A stretch of DNA of 64,000 nucleotides from Paratrimastix pyriformis (lineage: Eukaryota > Preaxostyla > Paratrimastigidae): contig JAPMOS010000002.1 of NCBI GenBank assembly GCA_027972325.1, positions 117,501-181,500 of the forward strand. Reading direction: 5' to 3'. The position numbers were made by a program, and so were the translations under genes. Shown in pieces: positions 20,966 through 37,117 of this stretch (position 1 is its first letter; the number at the start of each line of letters is the position of its first letter). The notes beneath the pieces are model-generated. The model ran no database searches, was not told the DNA's origin, and saw only the letters and a list, made by a program, of their open reading frames with translations.

Positions 20966-21539
20966 CAGCGGGCAAGAGAGTGAGCAATGCGAGCAAGCCA
21001 GAATCGACGCGAGAACGGCTTGTCGGCTTCTTGGTGGGCCCGTTCCACCAGGCCCAGGAACTCGAGGGCCTTGGGCCCGAGTTGACCCACAGATGTGATC
21101 CCGATTGGCCAGAAGGTTCCCTTGTTGGATCGGCACCAGGTAGCATAGGCGGCCACCTTGCGCTTCTCCGCCTCCTGGGCCACCTCCCCCGTTGTGCCGG
21201 GCCCGCCAGTGACGCCGCCAGCGGCTCAGACACCGTCAAATCCAAGAAGTGGGGGAAGGGGTCGTGCATCAAGGCCAGAGAGATGTCTGGCCGGCGCACC
21301 CTCTGCTTGAGGTCGGGCTCCCCGTCCAGAGGAAGCCAAGGTGGCGACGACTTGCCGCCGTAGGCGAGGGCCTGCTCGGCACGAGCGATCGCCCCCGGCG
21401 TGTGGTGAAGCATGGCCACCAGGAGGGAGCGAAGCGCGAGAATTTCCCGAGAGAGCGAGCCGGCTTACCCAGGGGGTTATATACGTTGACACGGGGGTGG
21501 TCACGAGCTATTTTTCCGGCTGACTTGGCCACTGCCACC

Positions 21540-22329
21540 GAAGCTGACCACGACAACCATCAAAAATCAAGATGGGATGCTCTTCTTCCTATGGCGCGGA
21601 ATTGGGCGATTCGCCCGAGCCGTTCTCTGTGGGGAGCATCAATAATGCTGTGCGTTCATCGAGTTGACAACCAACCTTCTGACATTGATTCCGCCCTTCG
21701 CAAGGCTCTTTTAAAACAGCTTATCAATGAAATTTGGGTTAAAAACGCTGATCTGGTGCCGAGTAGCCTCATGGATCATCTTGCCCACTTTGACGATCAG
21801 CCCGTTATCGACTCTCGAAAATGGGATCCACCTTCACGTTTCAGTCTGTCCCACCAAGCTGGATGGTTTTCTCGCGCTTTTCCAGGATGGCGGTAAATTC
21901 GGGCGCCGCACGGGCGAGGAATCAGTTTGAATGCTGTTTTTCTGTGAGGGGTATGTGAGTATTGTGTTGGCGAATAGAGAATTGCGATTTGATGCCCGCA
22001 TCGGATTTTGACATCAGTCGATCATTTTTTCCATCAAACATGGTTCGCCACCTGGTAGAACCTTTTTCGACCCTTCGGCGGATTTCTTTTTGGAAGAGGT
22101 ATCGTCCGCACTGCGGGGCGTTTGGGTACAACCATATAGCCGAGGCTGCACCGGATATGGCACCCATCGTCGGGCCCCCACGGTGACCCCGCGTTGCACC
22201 AAAAGGCAAAACGCCACTACAAGCCCCCAGGCCCAGGTGACTCCTGGGGTCAGAAAAAGGCCCGGGGGCCCCGGGCGGGAGAACTACTGGGTACGGTATG
22301 TTTCAAACTTCTCGGCCGCTTTTTGAACC
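21540..22329. other. Intergenic, nothing recognised
   Basis: This stretch separates the two divergently placed LINE-B-type elements. No known protein, RNA or repeat is recognised. Confidence 0.45.
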
Positions 22330-25080
22330 CGTGACCACCCCCGTGATAACGTATATTACCCCCTTTTCTTGTGCCCTCCCCGCGAACCGGGGGGAAGCCC
22401 CGTCCGATCAGCCTGCCGTCGCACCGTCCGCTCAGCCTGCCGTCGACACTGCGCCTGCACCACCCCCTGCCGCCCCGGAGATCCCCGCTCTCACCCTGAC
22501 GTCAGAGCAGGTCAAGGCCTGCATCCTCAAGGTGGGGGGACGTGGGACAGCCGGGGGACCGAGTGGCCTCGCCCCCGACCACCTGCGCAAGGTGGTTTTG
22601 AAGGACGAAGCCATCGTGGACCTCCTCACCACAGCTTTCAACTACTTTCTGGCAGCCGGGTGGCTGCCGCGTTGCCTTTGCGCGTCCCGCCTCGTCGCCG
22701 TTCCCAAGAAGAACCCTCGCCTGCTCCGTCCGATCGCCATCCCCGAGACGCTCACCAGAGTCCTGACCCGCCTCCTCGCCCAGCACCTCCTCGCCCACAC
22801 CCTGCCCAGCCTGTGCCCCACCCAGTTCGGCCTCCACTCCAACGACGGGGCCACAGCCCTTGCCACCACCATCTCAGCCATCATCGACTCCAACCTCTCC
22901 CCGACACCACCATCATTCAGCTCGATCTCCGCAACGCTTTCGGGCACTTCCACCGGGAGTGCCTCGGACCAGCCATGGCTTGCGCCCACTGGCCCGATCC
23001 CGTCCAGTCGTTCGTCCGCTCGCTCTATGAGTCCGAATCGCTCTCCTTCAGGGGAGCCCCATCAAGGCCACGATGGGTACGCAACAGGGATCTCCTCTGT
23101 CACCCCTGTTGTTCTCGATGACCCTTGACCCCTGTCTTCGAGCTGCCCTCTCCTCGCCGGGCCCGCGGCTGGAGGTGGGCGGGCATCCGATCCCACCGGT
23201 CATGGCGTTCTTCGACGATGTCTTCATCCTGGGACCCTCACCTGCCGCAGCCCAGGCCACCCTCGACGCCTTCCAACAGGCAGCAGCAACCCTCGGCTTC
23301 GTCATCGAGCCGAGCAAGTCGCATGCCTTCGTCCGAGATCCGTCCGCCGTCGCTTGCCTGACCATCGCCCAGCAACCCGCCAGGGTCCTGCCGTTTTCCG
23401 AGGGCCTGACCGTCGTCGGAGTCCCGGTGGGGCCCCGAGTTCGTCGAGTCCCACCTACGTCGCCGTTGCCAAGACGCCCTCGATGTCGCCCAAGTGCTCA
23501 GCCCGCTGCCAGCCCAGTCGTTCCTCCTCGCCGCCCGCCTCTGTGTGCCAACCAAGCTCGTCTTCTCGCTCCGCTCCGCTCCGCCCACGCCCAGCACGCC
23601 CCAGATCCTGGCCGAGTTCGACGCCGAGCTCGCCTTCATCGTCGCCGGGAGACTGAGGGTGCCCCGACCCACCCACTGTTGGGCCTTCCGGTCCGGCTGG
23701 GGGCTGGGGATCGCCGCCACCAACTCGATTCGGCCCTGTGCCATCGTCGGATCCGCCATCGCCACCCTCTCGTCCACCTCCAACTGCCCCCTCTGCACAA
23801 GCCTCTGAGTGCCCTGTTTCTGCGTGCTGCCTGCCCCCATCTGATCTGTCTGCCCCCACCCCGTGCCTGCCGCTGCCGTTGTGCCTGCCACCGCCGCCGC
23901 TGTCGCCGCCGCCTCCGCTGTCGCCGCCGCCTCCGCTGTCGATTCCGTCCGACCCCGTTCAAGGCTGTTCGCCGCTGCTGCTGACGAAATGCGTCGGTTC
24001 CACATCAGCTGGAGCCTCACCTCTTCAGACGTTCTTTCGTTCTCCCGCTCTGGCGCCGACCTCGATGGGGCCCGTGTCCAGCACCGCCTGTGGACCGAAA
24101 CTTGCTCGGCCGCTCGTGATGCCTTCGTTGCCTCGCTCTTGCCCGGTTCCACCATGCAGATCCTGATCCTCTCCGCCGCCAACGAACCCGTTCACGCGCT
24201 CCTGCGCGCCCTCCCTCATGGCCTCCTCCGCCTTGCCGACCCTCCCTTCATCGAGAACCTTCGCCTGCACCTTGGCCTCACTGCCCAGCCAGCCGTCCCC
24301 ATCAACGTCCGCCCGCCCAACTGGCCCCACCAACTCGTCCCCTGCCCCGCATGCCGCAACAAGCTCATCGACGACGCCCACGAACGACTCTGCCCAGCAG
24401 CGACGCGTATGAGGGCGCCCCGTCATGACCAGATCCGCGATCTTCTGTTCCGCCAGCTCGCAGCGATCCCCGGGTGCCTCGCCCGCCGAGAGCCCGAGGT
24501 CGCCCCCCTGGAGGAGGACGAGGACTCGTGCCCGTCCGGCCCCCAGTCCGCAGCCCGCTACGACATCTCCTTCTCCCTGTCGGGAGATCCGCTCCCCAGC
24601 AAGATTGACGTGACCGTAGCGGAGCCCCTCGCTCCCATGTACGCCTCTCGTGCCATCAAGGGCGAAGCCGCCCAGCAGCTCGAGGAGCGGAAGTACCAGA
24701 AGTATGGGCGGGACCCGCTCTTCTTCCCCTTCTCGCTCACCTCGACAGGACAGCTCGCGCCCCGTGCCAAGGAGCTCATGGACGTCATCGACAAGGCCTA
24801 CAAGAACGCCCACCTCAAGTGGCCCCGCCAGTTCTTCCTGGCCTGCCTGGGTGCCTGCCTCTGGGCGGGCAACCACGAGATGATGCACGCCTCCTGGGTT
24901 TCGGTCACTACCTGCAACCATCCTTCCACCACGCTCGACTCGTTGCCTGTTCCCGTGGCCAGCTTCCTGGCTGACCCACCGGCGCAGGCCAGGAGGGCTC
25001 CTTGCGGTTAGCGACCTTATCCTTTTTGATTTTCCATTCTTTTGTTCTTTTCGTGTTGATTCGTTATCCCCTTCCCCCCG
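22330..25080 (+). mobile_element. LINE-B: RLE-type non-LTR retrotransposon, frame-shifted
   Basis: The reading frames encode LTLTSEQVKACILKVGG, GGPSGLAPDHLRKV, AGWLPRCLCASRLVAVPKK, LRPIAIPETLTRVL, CPTQFGLHSNDGATAL, TTIIQLDLRNAFGHF, GTQQGSPLSPLLFSM, MAFFDDVFILG (catalytic FDD), then a finger-like CPACRNKLIDDAHERLC and a restriction-like endonuclease (RYDISFSLSGD, KIDVTVAEPLA). The order RT, CCHC finger, endonuclease is that of R2/NeSL/CRE-grade LINEs. Frame changes occur near 22900, 23050, 23440 and 23820; the last part (23863-25011) is open. No RNase H is seen. The terminal 97 bp form one arm of a large inverted repeat. Confidence 0.88.
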
Positions 25081-25202
25081 GTTCGCGGGGAGGGCACAAG
25101 AAAAGGGGGAAGGGGATAACGAATCAACACGAAAAGAACAAAAGAATGGAAAATCAAAAAGGATAAGGTCGCTAACCGCAAGGAGCCCTCCTGGCCTGCG
25201 CC
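24981..25202. repeat. Near-perfect 97-bp inverted repeat at the LINE-B 3' end
   Basis: Left arm 24981 to about 25077 and right arm about 25106-25202 are exact reverse complements, starting ggcgcaggccaggagggctc. The roughly 28-nt spacer with its edges (ccggttcgcggggagggcac) is the reverse complement of the LINE-B 5' region at about 22347-22382. The structure thus joins a LINE-B 3' end to an inverted piece of its own 5' and 3' ends. It may be a real fold-back insertion or an assembly artefact. Confidence 0.88.
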
Positions 25203-25229
25203 CCCTGCGGCTTACCCTGAGGGGTTATA

Positions 25230-27386
25230 ATGGACACGCTGGAAATAGCATCAAGGAAGGTCGCTCTCTTCTTCTCAACCTCTGATGCTCATTTTCCTGC
25301 CAGAATGCAAATGAGACACTAACTAATGAGGATCTTTTGGAGCGCCTCCCGCCTGAACTGCAGCGGGCCATCGTTGAGCGATCTCCATCTCCCCTCCGGA
25401 CCTACATCCACTTGTTGAGCCTTTCGCATGGCATTCGTACGAGCGTTCGGGGTGTTCTCCGCGAACTGTCTTTTGATGAATCCGACCAGGTCCTGACCAG
25501 TATCACGCCCACCATCACCACCGATACCCTGGCCGCCCTTGTCGGGCCCTGCAAATCCCTCCTCAAGCTCGCGTTCCCCATCCCCGAGGGAGCAAGGAAA
25601 ATTACCGTGACGGAGGCCGCCTCTGTCGGTGGCAGCTGGGTGGATGAGGCTTTTGGGGGACATACCCGGCTGGCCGTTATCGAGCAATTCCCCACGCTCT
25701 CCGAATCTGCCGTCGAACGTATCCTGAGCCACCTGCCCGGGCTGGCGGAGCTCACGGCCAGCCGACACCTCACCATGAGCACCCGCCTGCTGGCTGCCCT
25801 GGCCCGCTCCTGCCCCGTTCTCCAGCTGCTGCGCTGCTCCGTCTCTGAAACCGCCCCCCCGGACTTCGCTGCGCTGGCGCCCCTCTCGGGTGTCCTCAAA
25901 AAACTCGTTCTCTTTGGCGTCACAAGCTCCGAGGAGAGCCTGGCAGCGCTCGTGCGCAGCCTCTCGGCCGTGACCAGCCTGAAACTCCCCCGCTCCCACT
26001 GCCCGCCTGCAGCCCTCGAGCCCATCGCCTCGCACCTGACCACGCTTCAGCTGGGCAATTTCGACAAGGAGACGGACCTGCCTGGTCCGTGGCTCTGCCG
26101 GCTGAAGGCGCTCTCCTTGAGCCTGAAGCCGGGCGCTTCCTTGGTGGCTCCGCTGACCCGGCTGCTGATCGCAAACCAGGCCACCTTAGAGCGACTCAAT
26201 TTGATGGCAACCAGCCCAGATGTTGTCCGCATGGCGTCCCTGATGGCCTCGCTCTGCGCCTTGCCCCACCTGACTCATCTCAAAGTGTGTGGCTGCCCCC
26301 TCTCGGCCCTGCCGCCCGATCTTTTCGACCGGTTGGAGGACCTCCAGATCTGGCTGGTCCCCACCGGTGTTCCGCATCGTCCCGGCGGCCATCCCGTGGC
26401 CATCGCCAGCCGCCGCCTCCAGCGACTTCGCGTGATGAACGGCCACGGGTTCCGGCTGGCACTGGACTGCCCCACTCTGATGGAGCTTGTCCTGAGTCTC
26501 TGCCACCCGACCTCCCTGCACCTGCACTGTCCTCGGCTTCGTCTCCTCCGAGGACGCCCCGTGCCTGGACAAGTCGGTCCTCCTTCCCGATCTGAGAGTG
26601 GCCGCCTTCAATGGGGAGCACCTGGCAGAAGACCCCGAGTGGCTGCTGACCGGGTCGTCGCCACAGCTGCGAGTGCTCTCATCCGTCCGTCTGACCCGGT
26701 CCGACCTGCTGGCCAGACTGTGCGCCTCCTCGTCCTTGGTCCGCCTGAAGGCGTTGCACCTGGATGTGACCTGGCTCTCCAACCCGCTCGACCTGCGGCT
26801 GCCGGGGCAGCTGGAGCAGCTCGACCTGCACATCGAGCGGGCAGGTCGCTGCGGAGAAGAAGAAGGAACTCCGTTGCCACCATTTGACCTGCAGCTGGAG
26901 GCCCCGGGGCTCCTCGACCTCTCCTTGGCCATCTTGATCCCGTACCTTCCCGCCGTACGGGTGCGACTGCGCAACTGCGCGTCCCTGGTTTGCCTCGGTG
27001 CCACATCGCCCCCCTCCGTCTTGCTCGCAATCCAGGTGGATGACGAGGATGTGGCGCTGCAGCCCAGGAGCCTCAACCTCGATGGCCGAATCCAGATGGC
27101 CAGCCTGCTGGGCTTACTGACCCGACACGGGGCCCGGCTGCAGAATTTCTTCTCGCGGAGACTCCGCGCGGTGGCGCCTGAAGACTGGCCCCAGCTGACG
27201 GGGGCCCTCTCCGGGCTGCCCCAACTGGCCCGCCTCACCATGAACGTCTCCGGCACGCCTTCTCCTTTGTCGCTTGCCTGCCCCCAGCTGCGGACGCTCA
27301 ACTTGGAGGGGTTGCCCGACGAGGTCAAGGTGGTTCTGGCCTGCCCGCTGCTGTTGCAGATCTCGGGCATCAAGCCGGAGTCCTGA
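25230..27386 (+). pseudogene. FL6: FL-family protein with one frame break
   Basis: Exon 1 (25230-25259) encodes MDTLEIASRK, a 44-nt GT-AG intron (25260-25303) follows and exon 2 begins NANETLTNEDLLERLPPELQ. The N-terminus LTNEDLLERLPPELQRAIVE is the most F-box-like of the family. The signature is modified to GGSWVDEAFGGHTRLAVI. LRR landmarks continue to about 26550, where the frame changes and the protein resumes as APCLDKSVLLPDLRVAAF to the end ISGIKPES. With a single break it may be a working gene with an assembly indel. Exon 1 begins 27 nt after the LINE-B inverted repeat, so its promoter would lie in mobile-element DNA. Poly-C follows the stop. Confidence 0.75.
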
Positions 27387-27392
27387 AGCTTG

Positions 27393-28281
27393 CCCCCCCC
27401 CCCCCCCCCCCCCCCCCCAACCTGCGCCTTTGACCTGCTCGATGAGCTTGGGGGCACCTGGCGTTGTGGTCTGCACTTTGATCAGTACCCTTGCGTTTCT
27501 CATTGAGCACCTCTTCGCAAATATGTTCTCTGCTCTCTCTTGCGTTTCACAGGTTGTCTGTCGGACGGTTTGCGCGTGCCTGTGTGGCCGCGTGCCCCTC
27601 GGATGGAAGGGAAGAAGGATCTCTTCATCGGCGGCAGAGAACGACATCTTTGCACACGATCAATACTCTACTGGGGGGGGGGGGGGGGGGGGCAGAGTGA
27701 AAACGTAACCGCCTTCGCGTTGTGCATTACACGATCGCAAATCCACAGCATGTTCTCTCTCAATCCGATGGGGCTGAGGCGAGGCATCAAACTTTTAGGG
27801 AGGAGGTTGTTGCCTGCGCCCTCGCAGATTCGCAGCAGCAGATTCTCTCTGTTGTCAGCCTGCGTGGTCCCCTGTAACAATGCCCTGGCGGGCGTCGCTG
27901 ATCGCATGATTGGGGTTGTTGGATTCGGGACCGCCAGTTGGCTCGTCCGCCTCCTTGTTGTTGTTGTTGTCGTCGTCCTCGTTGTTGTTGTTGTTGTTGC
28001 CGTGGTGGCTCCGCGAGCGCTCACTCTCCGGAGGCTGGGGTGCCGGGTTGTGGGGCAGGAGGGCGGGGCGGGCGGTGACGGAAAGGGAAAGTGGATGAGA
28101 AATGAGGCGAGGCGGGAGAGGTCGTTCCCCCGGGGGGCAAACAGAGAGAACATGCTGTTATTCCCCCCCCCCCCCCCCCACCCCCCCACCCCCCCCCCCC
28201 ACCCCACCCCACCCCAGACGCCTCATCACCCGCCACCACCGCACGTTCACCCTGCGGGACCCCCGGTCGGTCGGAAACTTG

Positions 28282-28328
<47 letters not shown>

Positions 28329-28700
28329 TGTCTTTTTTAGAGTTGCACGAAAAAATCTGCTGGTTTCTTCCTGCTTTCTCTCTTTCTTTCTCCGCTTTCG
28401 TTCTTCTTCTTCTTATTTCTCCGCCCAATTCGGGTCCGAACCCACACAAACGCAACGACAAAACAAAACAAAACAAAACAAAACAAAACAAAACAAAACA
28501 AAACAAAACAAAACAAAACAAAACAAAACAAAACAAAACAAAACAAAAAGTGGGTGTGGGTGTGGGGTTTTGGGTGGATGATGGGTTTTTTCTGATTCCG
28601 TCAATGTTTTTTCCCCATCCAATTTTCCTCCTTTTCTGAGTGGGTTTGGTCAAACATGAGGTCCCACCCACCCGGGTCAAAAAAACAAAAAAAAAGTCGA
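27393..28700. repeat. Low-complexity block with poly-C/G, LINE-tail remnant and (AAAAC)n
   Basis: This gene-free block contains poly-C (27393-27418), poly-G (27674-27692), a scrambled LINE-A tail ending cgcaaatccacagcatgttctctc (about 27693-27757), a gttgttgtcg tract (27955-28000), poly-C (28165-28205), (AC)n near 28300-28324 and a pure (AAAAC)n array (about 28459-28547). No gene is recognised. Confidence 0.8.
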
Positions 28701-28708
28701 TGGGTTTT

Positions 28709-33531
<4,823 letters not shown>

Positions 33532-33685
33532 GAAAACCACGAAATTATTCGAATTGCAATGGTGAAAGCAACAGACTTCACGGCAACGGACACCGATTTG
33601 AAAAACACAAAAACACAAAAACCGGCCGACTCGACTGTTCCTCTTGAGTCTTGAAATTCGAATCGATTCGTTCTGATCAACAATC

Positions 33686-36066
33686 ATGCCTCGTGAGAAA
33701 AACAAAAGAAGGAAGTCTGCTTGCCACGCGGAGCAAGTCGACTCTACTTCGCGCGATCCGGACCAATCCAGCGCATCCACGATGGTGTGTAATCCGCCGC
33801 ACCGTTTCCCCCCGGTATTCAACAACGCTTTTCCATTTGCTCGCTCATTCAGATGGATGCATCTGCGGAGATCAGTTCTTTTTTCGCCCTTCTTCCCCCT
33901 GACCTCCTGCCGTGCATGGTGGAGGCATCTGATCACGCGCTCCTGACCTACGTCAAGCTGCTGAGTCTTTCCCACGGCATTCGTTTGGCGGTTCGTGGCA
34001 CTCCACGCGAGCTCTCCTTTGATGACAATCTGAGGTACCGCGAGATTCCATTCCCCACCGCCGATGCCGTAGCCGCCCTCGTTGGCCCCTGTAAAGGCCT
34101 CGTCAAGCTTTCCTTCCGCTCCTCGGTGACAGCAAGCGTTTACGGGTGTGGCCACACCGATGCTGCATGTGCGGGATGGGTGGATGAGGCCTTTGGCGGA
34201 CATGACCGGCTGGCCGTTCTCGACGACCTGCCGACGTTTAATGAGACCGTCAATGCGCGCATCCTGCTCCGGCTGCCCGGCCTGCTGGAGCTCCACCTTG
34301 GCATCCGTACCAAAATCAGCGCCCACTTGCTGGCTGTCATCGCCGCCTCATGCCCGCACCTCCGGGTCCTGCAAAGCAACCAACAACATACCACTCAACC
34401 CTCAATGGATCTCACTGGCCTGGTGCCCCTGGCGGGCTCACTGCAGGAGTTCGGCATGACCTGCCTCTGTCCCTCGCCAAACCTGGACGCCTTCGTGGGC
34501 AGCCTCTCGGCCTTGGGGACGCTTAACATCACGCACTGCTCCTCTGCCGCCCTCCGCCCACTTGACCAACCTCAGTGTGGGTCTGGTCGATGCGAGCCTG
34601 CTCCCGGGGTCACTCTCGACCGCAGGCCTGGCCAAGATCCTGGCCGCTCATCCGGCGACCCTGCAACGCCTCGCACTGGTCCTCGTTTCACCGAATGCCG
34701 GCGGGATGGCCGCCCTGATGTCCACGCTGGATGCCCTGCCCCGGCTGACCCAGCTGTACATCAAAACCGGGCGCGCGCTTCCACCAGGCATTGACATCAC
34801 CGCCCTGCCAGCCAGTCTGCTTGGCCTGCTGGAGGAGCTCTGTCTCCAACTGGACAACGACCCAGAAGATGATGAAGCAGTGCGTTTGACGGCCCTGCGT
34901 CCCCTGAGCTTTACCAGCGGGCGGCTGAAGTGTCTCGACCTCAAGGGCCTGGGCCGGGTGTCGGGGCTCACGGTTGACTGCCCGGCCCTGGTTGAACTCC
35001 GCCTGCCTGAAGTGCCCACGGGCGGCCCACTGAGTCTGAAGTGCCCCCGGCTTCGTGTGGCCCAGAATCTGCCCGCCTGGTTCCCGGGATTCTCCGGCCC
35101 CATGCCCGATCTGGAGACGGTTTTCTTCGTCGAGTCAAAGGGTCGCGACCCTGCCTGCCTGCCCGACCTGTTGGCTGGGGGGTCACCGCTGCGCGATCTG
35201 TTCGGGGTGGTTCTGCACCGGCCCGACTTGCTGTCTCGCCTCTGTGCCTGTGACACATTGGTCGACCTGAGTCTCGTTCTGGATCAGGCGCGGCAGCTGC
35301 CCAACCCGCTCGTCCTGCAGTTCCCGTCGCGGTTGCAGTCGCTTTGCTTGTCGATTGGCCGTCAGCCACCCGAATCCGAATCCGAAGAGTGGACACCGTC
35401 GCTCGACCTGCGGGTGGAGGCCCCGGGGCTGCGCAGCTTCGAAGTTTCCCACTCCGACCTCGCCCTTCGGATTCGGCTGAACTGCCCGGCCCTGATCACC
35501 CTCTCGCTGAAGCTCTGGGACCAGGCGGAGAGCATCGAATTGTTCGATGCCCGCACGCAGCCTCAGACCCTGCTGTTTTGCGGTGACTGTCAGAGTGCCA
35601 GCCTGCTGGGTCTGCTGGACCGGCATGGGGATCGTCTTCGCACGATTTTCTTGGCGCCTGGGGCGGCGGACTGGCCCCTCTTGGCCGAGGCCCTGGGCCC
35701 CGGCTTGCCCGCCTAGCGGTGACCATCAACAAAGCCCCGGCGACCCTGTCGCTGTCCTGTCCCCAGCTGCGGATGCTCGAACTGATGAGCGTGGAGGAAC
35801 GCCGGGTGGAGGGACGCCGGGTGGAGCTGACCTGCCCGCTGCTGGAGTCGCTCCACGGCCTCCAGGACCCAAGCAGTCAGCTGGTGCTGATGGCGCCTGC
35901 CCCCAACCTGCCGCCGCTGGATACCCTGGATGATGACAAAATCGAGGAGGAGCATGAGGAGGAGGAGCAGGAGGAGGAAGAGGAAGAAGCAGAAGCAGAA
36001 GAAGAAGAGGAGGAAGAGGATGGTGGCGATGGCGATGGCCATGACGCCCAAGGCGATGATGTGTGA
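33686..36066 (+). pseudogene. FL7: FL protein with basic N-terminus and acidic tail, two frame breaks
   Basis: Exon 1 (33686-33784) encodes MPREKNKRRKSACH and 33 residues in all; a 68-nt GT-AG intron (33785-33852) follows, and exon 2 starts MDASAEISSFFALLPPDLLP at 33853. The signature reads CAGWVDEAFGGHDRLAVL. The frame changes near 34550 (after CSSAALRP) and near 35705 (in the segment corresponding to LPRLARLA), after which the C-terminus ends in a long Glu-rich tail to the stop at 36064-36066. Over 85 percent of the protein is readable and it is closest to FL8. It is either newly broken or affected by indel errors. It is divergent from the importin-alpha-like gene, with about 150 bp between the two starts. 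Confidence 0.8.
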
Positions 36067-37117
36067 CACCAGAGTGGCTCGAAAGCCGCTTCTTCTGCCG
36101 TTTTCATCTTTCGTGGCTGGTCAGAAGAAGCAAAAGAAAGGAAACGCGCGTTTCTGGCCCTTCGCATCAAGAGGAAAAGGGAAGGGAAAGAAGAAGGATG
36201 AAAAAGAAGAAAAGAAAGAAGAAGTCCGCTTGAGGCACGCGCCAACGCTCGCGTCACTTCCGAGCAACAAGGACACGGGTGTGGGTGAGGAGGGGACGCG
36301 AAGAACAGCGAAGAAGCAGCGAAGAAGCAGCGAAGAAGCAGCCCTCCGTCAAACAAATCTCGTTTTTCCACCCGGTGTCTGTGACGAGCCAGAATACATC
36401 ACCGATCTCCACCCTCAAGGCTTGGCTTCGCTGTTCTTCGCTGTTCTTCTGTGTCTGCGGGTAGAGCCAGAATACATCGACCGAGGGGGGGGGGGGGGGG
36501 CACTGTGGATGTTCCCGGCGGGGATGTGACCAAAAAATGTTGTTGATGGCGGGGGAATGGTGGCGGTCACTGGCACTTACAGAGCGACAGGCCGAAGCAG
36601 CATGCTAGATTTCAAGAGGGACTTTGTTCGCGCCTGTCATGCCATCCCAGCAGAACTGATGTGATCGTCTCACACTGCGCTTGGCAGGCATTCTCTCGAG
36701 ATGAACTGAACAACCCGAACAAGGACGGCTTGTGAATCACGGAAAGGCAACGTTGCAAAGAGAAAAGGTACATTCATCATTCCTGGCTGCTGCTGCTGCT
36801 GCAAATTGCGGCGGTAAATGTGCGGTGTCAATTTCGCCGGAAAAAAAAAACACGCAAAACTCGTCCTTCGGGAGATAATTCTCTTCGGCAGCCGGAGACT
36901 GTTGGAGAGTGAAATTTTGAAAAAAGTGCATGCAGCAGTTCATTCATCCTCACACTTGGTGGATAAGGCGCCGAACGCGCAATATCCCCTTGGTAATTCA
37001 TTTCCGCCAGACTACTTGGAGATCGCAAGGCGGGCTGAGCCATTTAAAATGTGTTTCCGTCTGCATCCCCAAAGAGGTGGAACACCCTCTCCCTCTCCTC
37101 AATTTTCGTTGATCATC
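36067..37117. other. Intergenic with simple repeats
   Basis: Contains gaagaagcagc repeats (about 36300-36345), poly-G (36486-36500), a gctgctgctgct run (36787) and otherwise unrecognised sequence. It includes the FL8 promoter region; no TATA element is obvious. Confidence 0.45.

Larger units (their letters stand above)
19020..21530 (-). mobile_element. LINE-B relative, 3' part, interrupted by an LTR element
   Basis: The minus strand from 21419 encodes MLHHTPGAIARAEQALAYGG, RRPDISLALMHD, LDLTVSEPLA, then (another frame) GITSVGQLGPKALEFL and RRFWLARIAHSLARC; after the LTR insertion it continues WNHQMEQVWAKRVTNDHSST to a stop near 19020. This parallels LINE-B (YDISFSLSGD, IDVTVAEPLA, STGQLAPRAKELM, FFLACLGACLWAGNHEMM). 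It is therefore the restriction-like endonuclease end of a related RLE-type LINE. One frame change lies near 21200. The leader cgtgaccacccccgtg with aacgtatat (21519-21480 on the minus strand) is shared with LINE-B and may be the 5' end. Confidence 0.8.

Noticed and set aside
28459-28547. (AAAAC)n as a telomere or telomere relic
   Set aside because: It is a single internal microsatellite among other simple repeats, with no sign of a chromosome end.
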